A stretch of DNA of 41,749 nt from Oscillospiraceae bacterium. Its GTDB lineage: Bacteria; Bacillota; Clostridia; Oscillospirales; CAG-272. Each line of letters begins with the position of its first letter. Position 1 is the stretch's first letter. Below the pieces are notes generated by a model. It had not been told where the DNA came from, did no database searches, and saw only the letters and a list, made by a program, of their open reading frames with translations. Position numbers and translations under genes: made by a program. Shown one piece after another: positions 8,130 to 17,134 of this stretch. The stretch spans positions 1-41,749 of the forward strand of contig SVSA01000007.1 of NCBI GenBank assembly GCA_015064545.1. The letters run 5' to 3'.

Positions 8130-8930
8130 ATGTATATCAAGTATATTCATTACCAAACATTGGACCGAAAAGATAAATACTACTATAACCGCCCGAACGG
8201 GTTGGACGAGTATGTTCTGATTTTGGCACATACCGAGGCCTATTTCGTTTCTCATGATATACGATATTTGCTGAAGAATCATCAGCTGTTTATCTATGAC
8301 AAGCATCAGCCGCAGTTGTTTTACAGCGCCGGACAAGACTTTTTGCATGACTGGATGCATTTTGACCTGACTTCTGAGGAGCGGGAACGGGTGATTGCGT
8401 CCGGCATTCCCTTCGGGGTTCCGATTACGCTGTCGAATTCGGTTCTTTTTTCCGATTATATAAAAATGCTGTCGTTTGTTTATAACCAAAATCAGCCCAA
8501 CAGCAATGCCGTTATTTCGGGATTAATGAATTGCTTTTTTATGAATCTTGCGGACGAGGTGCATTTTAAAGAAGAAAGCCCCTATGTTCAGACCGTGCAT
8601 TATCATACCCTGCAGCAGGTGCGAAACAATATCCGCAATTTCCCCTATCGCAATTGGACACTCGAGGAAATCGCCAAAGACTGCCATATGAGCAAAACCT
8701 GGTTTCAAAACCTGTATCGAAAATACTTTGATACCACCTTCCAAGCCGATTTGATTCTGTTTCGCGTGGAATATGCGAAAAAGATCTTGCTTCAAAGTGA
8801 CGAAAAGCTGGATTACATTGCGATGAGCGTGTGCGGCTATCACAATACGGCGCATTTTATTCGTCAGTTTAAGGCAATCACCGGATTTACGCCGTCGCAA
8901 TATCGCAAGCAGTATAACCGTCAGTCGTAG
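8130..8930 (+). CDS. AraC-family transcriptional regulator
   Basis: A 266-residue regulator. The N-terminal about 150 residues resemble a cupin-like sensing domain (the FSAGQDFLHDWMHFD-type segment is typical of sugar-sensing AraC proteins). The C-terminal domain (about 165-265) has two helix-turn-helix units, TLEEIAKDCHMSKTWFQNLY and LDYIAMSVCGYHNTAHFIRQF, ending in FTPSQYRK. The ATG at 8130 is selected by GAGAAGGAGGG. It has its own promoter and ends at a strong terminator opposite the last gene of the large minus-strand locus, so it probably controls the locus or the SGNH operon. The effector is not known. Confidence 0.9.
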   Translation: MYIKYIHYQTLDRKDKYYYNRPNGLDEYVLILAHTEAYFVSHDIRYLLKNHQLFIYDKHQPQLFYSAGQDFLHDWMHFDLTSEERERVIASGIPFGVPITLSNSVLFSDYIKMLSFVYNQNQPNSNAVISGLMNCFFMNLADEVHFKEESPYVQTVHYHTLQQVRNNIRNFPYRNWTLEEIAKDCHMSKTWFQNLYRKYFDTTFQADLILFRVEYAKKILLQSDEKLDYIAMSVCGYHNTAHFIRQFKAITGFTPSQYRKQYNRQS

Positions 8931-8973
8931 CTTTCGCGCGGCAGAGAGAAGAAAGACATCCGTATCCGAAAAG

Positions 8974-9023
8974 AAAAGCTAAGAACCGTAGGAGGCGTCA
9001 CGCCTGCGGCTCTTAGCTTTTTT
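8974..9023. terminator. Intrinsic terminator between convergent genes
   Basis: AAAAGCTAAGA (8974-8984) pairs with TCTTAGCTTTT (9011-9021), with a further GC-rich inner stem and six T bases at 9018-9023. The A-rich left end lets it serve the minus-strand locus as well. Confidence 0.9.
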
Positions 9024-9073
9024 ATGCTTTGAGGGTATGCGGGAACCGAAGGGCGGTTAAGCGGTTCGGTCGG

Positions 9074-9964
9074 TTATAGGGAAAGGAGGCTGATGCGGAT
9101 GGTAAAGGTAACCGCACCGTTTGCGGGAAGGTAGGAGGCGGTGCCGGTACGAAGGGCCTCGGCCGGGGTATCAAACGGAGCGGTCGCCAGCTCTATGGCT
9201 GTATTGTAATAGCCCTTGCAGGAGCCGGTATTCATCCAAAGACCGAGATAGGGAAGACAGTCAGGGTCGCTTTCGATGCGGAAACGGGTGCCGCGAGAGG
9301 GATAGCGGTACTCGCAGTAGCCTTCCGGTAAGCGATCTAAATAATAGAATTTATAGGCATCGCCCTCGGGATCAAAGGGGGCGAGCTGCTCGCGGTTCAG
9401 CGCTGCCTCCTCGGCCATCCCGAACATTTTTCGGATTTTCGCTTCGGCCCCCAAGGGCGTGACGATTTTGGCCTGCGGATCGCCGACCAACATGCAGTGC
9501 GTGGCAAACAGGTAAAGAAAGGGCTCGGGGTTCGCATTGGTCAGGGTATAGGTCAGGGCGAGTGCATCACCATCCGCCGAGACGGTCTTGGTAAAGGTCG
9601 TATGAAAGCGCGGGGATTCGAAGGAAAAGCTCACGCAATCCTCCGAAACACGGCAGACCGAGGGCATGCGGCAGATTTCGCCATGGTCGGGATAGGTGAT
9701 ACCGGCATAACGGCCGTCGGTCGGAGTGTACGGATCAATGGTGGGGAACATATCGTCAAAGCCGCTGCATTCCGCACGGCCGTAACGGCCGTCAGCGGTT
9801 AAGCGCAAATAGGTGTCCCCCGGTGCTTGCAGGAGGTATTCGCGCTGGTCGTTATCGGTAAGCGAGGCCATTTTTCCGCCGTCCTCCGGCAAAAAGAGGG
9901 CGGCAAGCCGAGGCGTTTTGACCCCGATGGCAGGACGGTCCTTGTAGGCGGTACGGAAGATCAT
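9074..9964 (-). CDS. Galactose-mutarotase-like (aldose 1-epimerase superfamily) protein
   Basis: A 296-residue cytosolic protein that reads as an all-beta mutarotase-fold protein: a run of beta strands, DALALTYTLTNANPEPFLYLFATH with a His at the expected place, and GLWMNTGSCKGYYNTAIEL near the end, similar to the EPCTG-type region of mutarotase relatives. The fold is used by aldose epimerases and by related sugar-binding proteins. Its ATG overlaps the stop of the upstream metallo-hydrolase gene (ATGA), and it is the last gene of the locus. The family assignment is by overall pattern, and no reaction can be fixed. If active, it would interconvert sugar anomers released by the GH36 enzymes. Confidence 0.6.
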   Translation of the reverse strand: MIFRTAYKDRPAIGVKTPRLAALFLPEDGGKMASLTDNDQREYLLQAPGDTYLRLTADGRYGRAECSGFDDMFPTIDPYTPTDGRYAGITYPDHGEICRMPSVCRVSEDCVSFSFESPRFHTTFTKTVSADGDALALTYTLTNANPEPFLYLFATHCMLVGDPQAKIVTPLGAEAKIRKMFGMAEEAALNREQLAPFDPEGDAYKFYYLDRLPEGYCEYRYPSRGTRFRIESDPDCLPYLGLWMNTGSCKGYYNTAIELATAPFDTPAEALRTGTASYLPANGAVTFTIRISLLSL

Positions 9965-10728
9965 TGGTCGGCATCCTCAAAGAGATAGACTTCGCCGGGA
10001 CGCATGGGCAAGGTCTTGACCGCCGGACAAAGACGCTTTGCCTCTTCGGTGAAGCGGTAAGGATTGCCGCCATGCTCACCAAAATTCCAGTAGTGGCAAG
10101 GAATGGCAAGGCGAGGCTGCAGGATCGCAAGAATCTCGGCCGCCTGTGTTTCATTCAGATTACCAAAGGCGCCGTTGATGGGCAGGACAGCCGCATCAAT
10201 CGCTTGCTGTGAAAGCTGTTGTGCCAGTGCGGGCAGGGGCGCGGTGTCGCCGGCAACATACACAGTTTTGTTGTCGAAATGCAAAAGAAGTCCCACCGCT
10301 TCGGGCTTGGTTTTGCCGTGATCGCATTCGACCGCCTCAAGCGTGATGTCCGCTAAGGTGTAGCGGCCGCCGCGCTCGATATAGCACACCTTTTCCTCGG
10401 AAAGACCAAGCTCGGCCAGCGGACGGGCGCAGTCACGGGCGGCAAAAAGCTGTGTTTTTTCGGGGGCCAGCAGGGTGGGCATGGCGTCAAAGTCAAAATG
10501 GTCATAGTGCGCGTGGGTTGTGATCAAAAAGTCAAAGGCATGATCCTCCGGCAGGAGCAAATACGGCATCAGACGCTTGAAGCCGACATAGCGCTCGCAA
10601 CAGTTGGAAAGATACAGGTCAATGCCCAGGGTAGTGCCTGATGCGGTTTTGAGAATCAGGCCGGCTTGCCCCATAAAAAAGAGCGCAGGACCTTGGGTTT
10701 CGTTCAGTATTTCGGAAAAAGGCTTCAT
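9961..10728 (-). CDS. Metallo-beta-lactamase-fold hydrolase (UlaG-like)
   Basis: A 255-residue cytosolic MBL-fold hydrolase. The metal site THAHYDHFDFD has His72, His74, Asp76 and His77; VECDHGKTKPEAVG and YVAGDTAPLP add the later His and Asp ligands, and IPCHYWNFG is the last His region. This is the pattern of the UlaG/lactonase branch, which hydrolyses lactones or phosphodiesters. The start at 10728 is taken because GGAGGAAAC precedes it and the family fold begins there; a longer reading of the frame upstream has no support. In a locus with sugar oxidoreductases, hydrolysis of a sugar lactone is an attractive but unproven role. Confidence 0.85.
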   Translation of the reverse strand: MKPFSEILNETQGPALFFMGQAGLILKTASGTTLGIDLYLSNCCERYVGFKRLMPYLLLPEDHAFDFLITTHAHYDHFDFDAMPTLLAPEKTQLFAARDCARPLAELGLSEEKVCYIERGGRYTLADITLEAVECDHGKTKPEAVGLLLHFDNKTVYVAGDTAPLPALAQQLSQQAIDAAVLPINGAFGNLNETQAAEILAILQPRLAIPCHYWNFGEHGGNPYRFTEEAKRLCPAVKTLPMRPGEVYLFEDADQ

Positions 10729-10786
10729 GGTAGTTTCCTCCGGACGGTGTTCCGTTGTTTTGCTGTGGTTTGATTGGCTTTGCCTG

Positions 10787-11983
10787 TTAAGACGGCAGGG
10801 AAAGCCGAAGCGGCAGGCCAAGCAGATAAAGATCCAAGCGGGCAAAGGCCGTTGCATCGAACGGCAGATAGCCGTCCTTATCAAGCAGCTTGTCATAGGC
10901 CGCGTAGAGGCCTTGAACATATTGATTTTCGGTCATGCCCAAACGGTTGGATGCCTCGGCTTCGGATTGCCAGGGGGCGAAGGGCGCAGCCGACAGATTG
11001 GCGGTATAGGGCTCATCGGGGGTGAGGGGTGTGTTTGCATCGGAGGCTGCCGCTTGATCGGCAAACCACCGTGCATAGATTTCGTCGCTGTGTCCTTCGG
11101 TAAGGTCACTGTATTGAAAGATCGAAACCAAGGGCGTAATCAGCGTTTCACCCGGCTCAAGGACGGTGGCAAGCGAGGCTTGGCCGGCCGTTACCCCCAG
11201 TTTGACCGACGATACCGAGATGAAATCCGCATCGAAGGCGGTTTCCCAAAGGCCTTGCCATCCGAGCGCAATCAGAAAGCCATCCGTATCGGCACGAAGG
11301 TCATAAAACGGAAGGGTATACCCGCCATCGCCGATGGCCGGTCGGAAGGACAGATTGGTGCCGGGACGAAGGAATGCCTCCTGCTTGGCCAGACTGCCGG
11401 CGGTACCGTTGGGATAGACGGTATGATACGAAAGCTTGGGATCGGAGAGGGTAAGGCTCAGATCCAGAACACGGATATCGCGGATGACGGCGGAGGTCTC
11501 GCTTCCCGTATTTTCGAAGGTAAGCGTCCATTCGCTGCGCGCGTATGCTTCCTCGAAGCGGTATTGGAATCGGATCACAAGGCCGCTGTTCTTGTGGCAG
11601 GCGGTGATACAGCCGTCTTCCTTAGTAACCGAAAAATCGTCGTTAAAGCCGTGATAGGACTGTGTTCCGATGGTAAAGGAGACGGGAAGGTTCTGCTGCG
11701 AGCCGATCAGCGAGGCAAACCACTGCTTTGCCTTGTTCTTTTCGGAAGCGGTGGCTCCGACAAGCGAATCGGAAATGCCGGAGCGGTCCGGAAAGTATGC
11801 GAAATGGCCCAGGGGCTCTCCTTCGGGGGGCAGGATGTCGGAGGGGAGCTTTTCGCTGAATCCGCCGGTTTCGGTTGTCGCTTCGCTGTCGGCGGACTCG
11901 GTGTCGGAGGGATCGTCGGACCCGAAATGGCAGGCCGACAGGGTCAGAAGAAGAAACAGGATGAGTAAAAGTATCTTTTTCAT
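10787..11983 (-). CDS. Lipoprotein made of a GH36 N-terminal domain with the catalytic barrel deleted
   Basis: A 398-residue lipoprotein: a signal peptide ends in LTLSAC with lipidated Cys18, then comes an acidic Ser/Thr-rich linker. From about residue 85 it follows the GH36 N-terminal beta-sandwich of its neighbours in order: LPVSFTIGTQSYHGF, ARSEWTLTFENTG, YHTVYPNGT, FLRPGTNLSF, FLIALGWQGLWE and LEPGETLITP. After IYARWF the TIM barrel with nucleophile and acid/base is missing; the text resumes at PWQSEAEASNRLGMTENQYVQGL, which matches the GxTENxYxxGL helix that lies behind the nucleophile in the real enzymes. It is thus an enzyme turned into a surface protein, probably binding sugar. Start ATG 11983 has GAGGTGAG before it. 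It lies 10 bases after the exported GH36 gene. Confidence 0.8.
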   Translation of the reverse strand: MKKILLLILFLLLTLSACHFGSDDPSDTESADSEATTETGGFSEKLPSDILPPEGEPLGHFAYFPDRSGISDSLVGATASEKNKAKQWFASLIGSQQNLPVSFTIGTQSYHGFNDDFSVTKEDGCITACHKNSGLVIRFQYRFEEAYARSEWTLTFENTGSETSAVIRDIRVLDLSLTLSDPKLSYHTVYPNGTAGSLAKQEAFLRPGTNLSFRPAIGDGGYTLPFYDLRADTDGFLIALGWQGLWETAFDADFISVSSVKLGVTAGQASLATVLEPGETLITPLVSIFQYSDLTEGHSDEIYARWFADQAAASDANTPLTPDEPYTANLSAAPFAPWQSEAEASNRLGMTENQYVQGLYAAYDKLLDKDGYLPFDATAFARLDLYLLGLPLRLSLPS

Positions 11984-11993
11984 GTTTCTCACC

Positions 11994-13985
11994 TCATTGT
12001 TCTGTGATTTTAAAAATCTTGGCGGCACCGGGATCGGCAAAGAAGCGGAAGCCGTCCTCCATCAGCTCGCGTCCGGTGGCGTTGGTTTTTTTGCCGGTCA
12101 GGAGATCGCGGATCTGATAGTCCTTTTCGGGATCAAGGCCCTTCAAGAAGAAGGTGTTAATCAGATCGGGATTATTTTCGCGGCGGAAGGCTACGAAGAA
12201 GCCTTCACGGTATTCGGTGTCATAGAATTCCCAGCCAACCCAAGCATCGTCCTCTTGGCTGTACTCGGTCAGAGGGTAGTAATCGCAGAGGAACAAGTGG
12301 TTGATCTGCTCCCAGATGGGCACATTGGAGGGGGCGGTAAAGTAAGAGAGATTGGAGAGAATGGCGTAGTTGTTACCGGGGGCGCCCGAGCCGCAGAAGG
12401 TTGAGAACCATTCGTTCAGACAAAGACGGATATTTTGATGAAGAATCAGATTGGTATTGGTGGTGTCGGTCAGTGTCAGCGTGGTGGAAAAGCGCGATAC
12501 GCTGATGTCATTACGCATACCGCCCGAGGCACACATATCGATGGGGAAATCGGGATGCGCCTCCATGATCAGGTCGTAATACTGCATTAAGCCCTGAATA
12601 TAGAGGTTTTCGGTGATGCCCTGACGCTCGCCGTCTTGGGCGGCATCATGCTCCTCCCAATAGGGATATGGGTCAAAATTGAAGTCCTGGCGGTAGATGT
12701 CGGCACCGCTTTGCTCCATGATGGTGTTAACGACCGAGGCAATGTAGTGAACATACGCGGGGTTGCCCATATTGGCCAAGCGATCCTTGGTGTTACTTGA
12801 CAGACTGAGCATATAGTCGGTTTGGGAATACAGTTCGGTGCCGGCGCGGGCGCGCTCGGGCTCAAACCAAAGCACCATGACACGATCCTCGCCGATGGCC
12901 TCACGAACCTTGGAGAAGCGTGAGGGGAAGCGTGTGGTATCAATACGCCAGGTGCCGGTGTACTTAAAGCTTTGGGTCGTAACCGGGAGGCTGAGCGTGC
13001 CGTTCAGGAAATACCAGCCGGCATCGATCCAATAGAGGTTGTAGTTGGTATCTTGATAGGTGGTCGCGAGATCGTTCAGCATTTTTTCCTCGGTCAGATC
13101 GGGCGTAACCGACATGGAGCAGCCGATAACCGCGCGCGGGGCTGTGATATTTCCTTGGGTATCCCGTACATATGCGCAGTCATAAAACCAGCGGCGCCAG
13201 TGATTGATGGCGCGGTCGGTGTTGCCGCTTTCATAGCAGAGAAGCACGGTGGACGGGGTTTGTACAGTTTCGCCGGCCTCCAGATAAGAGGAGAAGGCAT
13301 ATTGCCCGGCCTGCACCGTGACCGAATCGCTTTGCGCTTCAAAGGAGGCCTTCCAACGGCCCTGCCAGCCGATGGCAAGCGTATAGCCGTGATAGCCGGT
13401 GTCCAGGCGGTAGTAAGGGCGCTGATGGCCGGTGGACTTTCCGCCCTCGGGGTTGAAGGCAAAGCGCATACCCGGGCAAAGTGCCTCGGTAAAGGAGGCG
13501 TGCGAGTAGGCATCGTTTACCACATCGCCGATGCTGTAGGTGAGAGAGGGGAAGCGAGCCTTCAGCGACAGATCTGCCGAGAGGAGATCCCGAATGACGG
13601 GCGAAGGGGCATCGCCGCGGTTGGTCAGCGTGACATACCATTCCATTTGCAGGTATTCGGGATTCAGGGAATAGTGGAGTGTGATTTCCAGAGAGTCTTG
13701 GTAGTTGCCGATGATTTTTCCGGGTAGGCGAGTGACTGTGAAGTCGGAATCAAAGCCGCGATAGTGCTTTTCGTTCATGGTAAACGAAAAGGGAAGGGCA
13801 GCAGGATCGCCGAAAAGCGTATCGGCAAAGGTGTTGAAATACGCAATTTCCTCTGCCGTTGCGATGCTTCCCTTGCGGTGCGTTTTTTCGATGGATTCGG
13901 TGTCCGAAAGGGCGTACACGGCAAGCGAAGACGCACAAAGCAACACGGCCAGAAGGAGGGTGAAAAACCGATAGATTTTTTTCAT
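11994..13985 (-). CDS. Exported GH36 alpha-galactosidase-like glycoside hydrolase
   Basis: A 663-residue exported enzyme. A signal peptide (residues 1-25, ending VYA) is followed by the GH36 N-terminal beta-sandwich (about 40-300), the TIM barrel (about 300-580) and a C-terminal beta domain. Barrel motifs are YWIDAGWYF, GTWRIDTTRFP, LWFEPERARAGTEL, nucleophile Asp434 in IYRQDFNFDP, and acid/base Asp493 in DMCASGGMRNDISV. No wall-sorting motif or second membrane helix is seen, so it is secreted or loosely held. The ATG overlaps the upstream stop (ATGA), with GGAGG inside the upstream gene. GH36 members cleave alpha-galactosides and some alpha-GalNAc; the exact linkage cannot be told. It belongs to a cassette repeated at 26652-30962. 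Confidence 0.88.
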   Translation of the reverse strand: MKKIYRFFTLLLAVLLCASSLAVYALSDTESIEKTHRKGSIATAEEIAYFNTFADTLFGDPAALPFSFTMNEKHYRGFDSDFTVTRLPGKIIGNYQDSLEITLHYSLNPEYLQMEWYVTLTNRGDAPSPVIRDLLSADLSLKARFPSLTYSIGDVVNDAYSHASFTEALCPGMRFAFNPEGGKSTGHQRPYYRLDTGYHGYTLAIGWQGRWKASFEAQSDSVTVQAGQYAFSSYLEAGETVQTPSTVLLCYESGNTDRAINHWRRWFYDCAYVRDTQGNITAPRAVIGCSMSVTPDLTEEKMLNDLATTYQDTNYNLYWIDAGWYFLNGTLSLPVTTQSFKYTGTWRIDTTRFPSRFSKVREAIGEDRVMVLWFEPERARAGTELYSQTDYMLSLSSNTKDRLANMGNPAYVHYIASVVNTIMEQSGADIYRQDFNFDPYPYWEEHDAAQDGERQGITENLYIQGLMQYYDLIMEAHPDFPIDMCASGGMRNDISVSRFSTTLTLTDTTNTNLILHQNIRLCLNEWFSTFCGSGAPGNNYAILSNLSYFTAPSNVPIWEQINHLFLCDYYPLTEYSQEDDAWVGWEFYDTEYREGFFVAFRRENNPDLINTFFLKGLDPEKDYQIRDLLTGKKTNATGRELMEDGFRFFADPGAAKIFKITEQ

Positions 13986-15124
13986 GAGCGTTTCCTCCGT
14001 AGGAGAATGAAGACGACCGCGGCAAGAGGGACGGCGACAACGGGGACGAGCCAAAGCCAAGGTGCTGTGGTCTTAGGCTCCTCCGAGGGTGCGGTGTCCG
14101 AGACGGGGTCCGTGGTATCCGGGGCTTGCGTGACTGTCGGAGGTGTGGTGGGACGGTCGGTGGTTATAGGGGCATAATCCTCGATATGGATACTGTTGTC
14201 CGGCAGATAGTCCTTTTCGTCGATGCGATGCAGGACAATATTGTCGACATAAATGGTTTGCGATGCCTTGATATTCAATAGGACAAATTGCAAGGAGGAG
14301 GCCTCATAGAGCGGAACGATCAGGGAGGCGTGTTGCCATCCGTCGCGGCCGTCCGAGGCAATGCCGACGCGGGTGGCATCATCAATACCGGCACGGATAA
14401 AGAATTTGGCGCCGGAATCGAGGGGACGGTTAAAGACCAGTCCATTGGTTACGCGAAAGTGAAATGCAAAAACATAAAGGCCATCCGGGATGGAAATGTT
14501 ATGAAGGGTGAAGGACTGCGTGTTTCCGGTTGTTGTGATTTTCATGGCGCCGCCCTCCATGCCCTCGTGGGGGGCAAACATCGAGGCGCCGGTGCCGGAC
14601 CAGGCGAGAACATCGCTTTGGGTATCAAAGGTTAAACGGGAATCCTCGCTTTGCAGCTCGCGCAGGACAAGCTCATCAAAGAGGATGGCCTCGCCGGAAA
14701 AGGTAAGGGTAGCCTGCGAGACGGCCTCGGTCAGATAGAGAACCTTTGTGATATGCAGCCAGTTGCGGTTATCCTCGAAGACGGTGGGTACCGTATAGGC
14801 ATCCCCGAGGTGCAGCGAAAACGCCGTGCTCTCGGTTCGCTCACAATCTAAGCGAACCCAGTAATTGACCAGATAATAGGTATCCTTTTTCAGCGGCGCA
14901 ATCGGCAGGGACACGGCGCCGCTTCCGTTAAGACGAAGCGCACCGCTTTGCTCGCGACCGTTGGCGGAAAAGGAGGCGTTTTCCGATTGAAGCTGTGCAA
15001 TCTCGTCTTCGGTAGAAAAGGAGAAGCTTTGAAGGTTGGCACCGTCGGAAGCGGCGGAGACCGAAAACGGAAGCGATAGCAAAAATGCTGTCAAAAGCAA
15101 AAGACAGGTATAGCGTCGTATCAT
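13982..15124 (-). CDS. Membrane-anchored surface protein with two jelly-roll (CBM-like) modules
   Basis: A 380-residue exported protein. A signal peptide (about 1-25, FSVSA) is followed by two beta-rich modules (about 30-160 and 165-310), then a Thr/Pro/Asp linker (TTDRPTTPPTVTQAPDTTD), a C-terminal membrane helix and the tail RRKRS. Each module ends in a strand of the type ILFDELVLRE or IYVDNIVLHRID, as in carbohydrate-binding jelly rolls. The second module shares FIRAxxDDxTRxG and WQxxSxxxPL with the protein at 29652-30962. No catalytic motif is seen. It probably holds glycan at the cell surface for the GH36 enzyme encoded directly after it. The CBM role is by fold pattern and context only. 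Confidence 0.75.
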   Translation of the reverse strand: MIRRYTCLLLLTAFLLSLPFSVSAASDGANLQSFSFSTEDEIAQLQSENASFSANGREQSGALRLNGSGAVSLPIAPLKKDTYYLVNYWVRLDCERTESTAFSLHLGDAYTVPTVFEDNRNWLHITKVLYLTEAVSQATLTFSGEAILFDELVLRELQSEDSRLTFDTQSDVLAWSGTGASMFAPHEGMEGGAMKITTTGNTQSFTLHNISIPDGLYVFAFHFRVTNGLVFNRPLDSGAKFFIRAGIDDATRVGIASDGRDGWQHASLIVPLYEASSLQFVLLNIKASQTIYVDNIVLHRIDEKDYLPDNSIHIEDYAPITTDRPTTPPTVTQAPDTTDPVSDTAPSEEPKTTAPWLWLVPVVAVPLAAVVFILLRRKRS

Positions 15125-15131
15125 GATTTTC

Positions 15132-17096
15132 TTATCCTTTTCTCGTTTTCAGGACGAAGAGCGCACAGCTGCGCTTTTCGGGAAGCGTGACCGAAAGCCC
15201 CTGCTCGCACAAGACCGCACCGGCGATCTGTCCCTTTGTTCCGGTGTTCAGCTCCTCCCACTCGTAGTCGGAGGCGGGATCGATGCCGTGCAGGCGGAAT
15301 ACCTCGGTGGCAATCTCGCAGTCCTTGCGGCGGAAGGCCTGGACAAAGCCCTCACCGCGATCAGGATCGTAAAATTCCCAGGCAACCCAAACCGTTTCCT
15401 CCGGAGAGGGCGCGGTCAACGGGTAGAAATCGGCATAGAAAAGATGGTTGATGCGTTCCCATTTGGCGGCATGGGCATTCAGTACCGACTGATCCTTTTC
15501 TCTTAGATAATTCAGCGAAGGATTCAAGCCGTAGAAGGGCGCCAAATTCGACTGTGCGGTATAGAGATCCTCGCCGGGACATCCGCCGCCGAACAGCGAG
15601 AACCATTCGTTGCGTCCGAGACGCATATTTTGCATCATGACGGTATCGCTTTGCGGTGTATCGGTTAGTGTGAGCATGATACAGCGCTTGGCGGCCTCCA
15701 AATCAAAGCGGGTGCCGCCGCCGGCACACATATCAAGGGGATACTTGGGATGCCGTCTCAGAATTTCGTCGTAATAGGCCAAAATACCGGCGACATAACG
15801 GTTTTCGGTCATGCCGCGGCGGTGCTCACCCTGCGCGCGGTCGTTGTCCTCCCAGTAGAGATTGGGCTTGAAGTTCATATCCTGACGGTAGAGCGCAATA
15901 CCGCCCTCCTGCATGACCTTGTCGATCGCGGCCAGCATCTCCTCGCGGAAGACGGGATTGCCCATGTCGGCATTCTGCTGCTCGGAAGCAAAGCTCTTGG
16001 CAGAGAAGCAGAACTCGCGTCCATAAAAGGCGGTATCCTTCGCCACACGCTCGGGCTCAAACCACAGAAGCCCTTCGGCGCCGTCGGCAACCAAGGCATC
16101 GGTTACCGCCTTCAGTCCGGTGGGGAAGCGATGAGTGTCGACCTTCCAGGTGCCGGGACGGGACCAATAGCTGATATTGTTGGGCAGGCTGACGTCATCG
16201 TGGAAGAAATACCAACCGGCGTCCATCCAGAAAAGGCTGTAATGAACCTTCTTTTCCTGATTGAGGCGAATGATTTCCAGCATGGTTTCCTCGTTCATGT
16301 CGGGCCTGCCCGACATCCACGCGCCGGTAAAGCGCTTCGGCTTCATCAGTTCTCCCTCGACCAAGCGGCAGGCGCAGGCGTGATACCAGCGGCGCCAATG
16401 GTTGATGGCACGATAACGGTCGCGCCCTTCCATTTGTAAAAGACAAACGGTAGGCGTAATCAGTGTTTCGCCGGGATGCAGAACGGCCGACAGATTGGCC
16501 TGCGAGGCACGGAAATTTACGGTCTTATCGCCGGCGGTAAAGGTCGTACGCCATTGGCCGTGCCAGCCGAGAGCCAGAATGGCCGTGTTGTTGCCAAAGG
16601 CCAGACGGTAATAGGGGGCCACATTGACGGTGGAGCGGCAGTCTGGCGGCATAAAGGAGAGCGTTGTGCCCCACATCATCGGCAGCTCGGTGTTGGAAAA
16701 GGCGTAAGCGTCCTTGAAGGGACGCTGGGTATCGCCGGTGGCAAAGGTCAGCGTCGGGTTTTCGCCCGCAAAAGAAAAATCGGCCGAGCATACCTCTTCA
16801 AGAAGGCTACTGTCATGCTCCGATTCGTTGACAAAGCGAAGTGACCACTCGCATTGTCCGTATTCGCGGTTGAAGGTGACATGAAGGGTGGCGCACAGGC
16901 CGTCGGGATGACGTGCGGTCCAGCATACTTGATCGCTATCTTCGGCACGTGTGGTGACAAAGGGGGAGGGGAAGCCGTGATAACGGGTTCCGCCGTAGAG
17001 AAACGAAAGAGGCAATGCCTCCGCAGACACAAACCGTGTACAAAGATCGGAAAAGGCTGATTCTTTTTCGTGTTCGGATAAAAGCGATTGGTACAT
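15132..17096 (-). CDS. Cytosolic GH36 alpha-galactosidase-like glycoside hydrolase
   Basis: A 654-residue GH36 paralogue without signal peptide, hence intracellular. It starts MYQSLLSEHEKE at 17096, where GGGAG precedes the ATG; an in-frame extension upstream has no ribosome site. The N-terminal sandwich opens with LPLSFLYGGTRYHGF. The barrel carries FWMDAGWYFF, GTWKVDTHRFPTG, LWFEPERVAKDT, nucleophile Asp406 (LYRQDMNFKP) and acid/base Asp465 (CAGGGTRFDLEA). The sequence around both catalytic residues differs most from the other three copies (RFD rather than RND, closer to classical GH36), hinting at a different substrate or size preference. It likely cleaves imported oligosaccharides. The stop is 7 bases before the next start. 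Confidence 0.87.
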   Translation of the reverse strand: MYQSLLSEHEKESAFSDLCTRFVSAEALPLSFLYGGTRYHGFPSPFVTTRAEDSDQVCWTARHPDGLCATLHVTFNREYGQCEWSLRFVNESEHDSSLLEEVCSADFSFAGENPTLTFATGDTQRPFKDAYAFSNTELPMMWGTTLSFMPPDCRSTVNVAPYYRLAFGNNTAILALGWHGQWRTTFTAGDKTVNFRASQANLSAVLHPGETLITPTVCLLQMEGRDRYRAINHWRRWYHACACRLVEGELMKPKRFTGAWMSGRPDMNEETMLEIIRLNQEKKVHYSLFWMDAGWYFFHDDVSLPNNISYWSRPGTWKVDTHRFPTGLKAVTDALVADGAEGLLWFEPERVAKDTAFYGREFCFSAKSFASEQQNADMGNPVFREEMLAAIDKVMQEGGIALYRQDMNFKPNLYWEDNDRAQGEHRRGMTENRYVAGILAYYDEILRRHPKYPLDMCAGGGTRFDLEAAKRCIMLTLTDTPQSDTVMMQNMRLGRNEWFSLFGGGCPGEDLYTAQSNLAPFYGLNPSLNYLREKDQSVLNAHAAKWERINHLFYADFYPLTAPSPEETVWVAWEFYDPDRGEGFVQAFRRKDCEIATEVFRLHGIDPASDYEWEELNTGTKGQIAGAVLCEQGLSVTLPEKRSCALFVLKTRKG

Positions 17097-17134
17097 GTGT
17101 TTTCTCCCTTGCTTTGAAATAAATATGAATAAAG

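Noticed and set aside
10729..10920. N-terminal extension of the MBL-fold hydrolase
   Set aside because: The added 64 residues are basic and without fold likeness, and overlap the end of the upstream lipoprotein gene; GGAGGAAAC places the start at 10728.
10604..11968. Plus-strand frame of 454 codons opposite the barrel-less lipoprotein
   Set aside because: The minus strand has the lipobox, ribosome site and GH36-domain similarity; the plus frame is low-complexity and Gly-rich.
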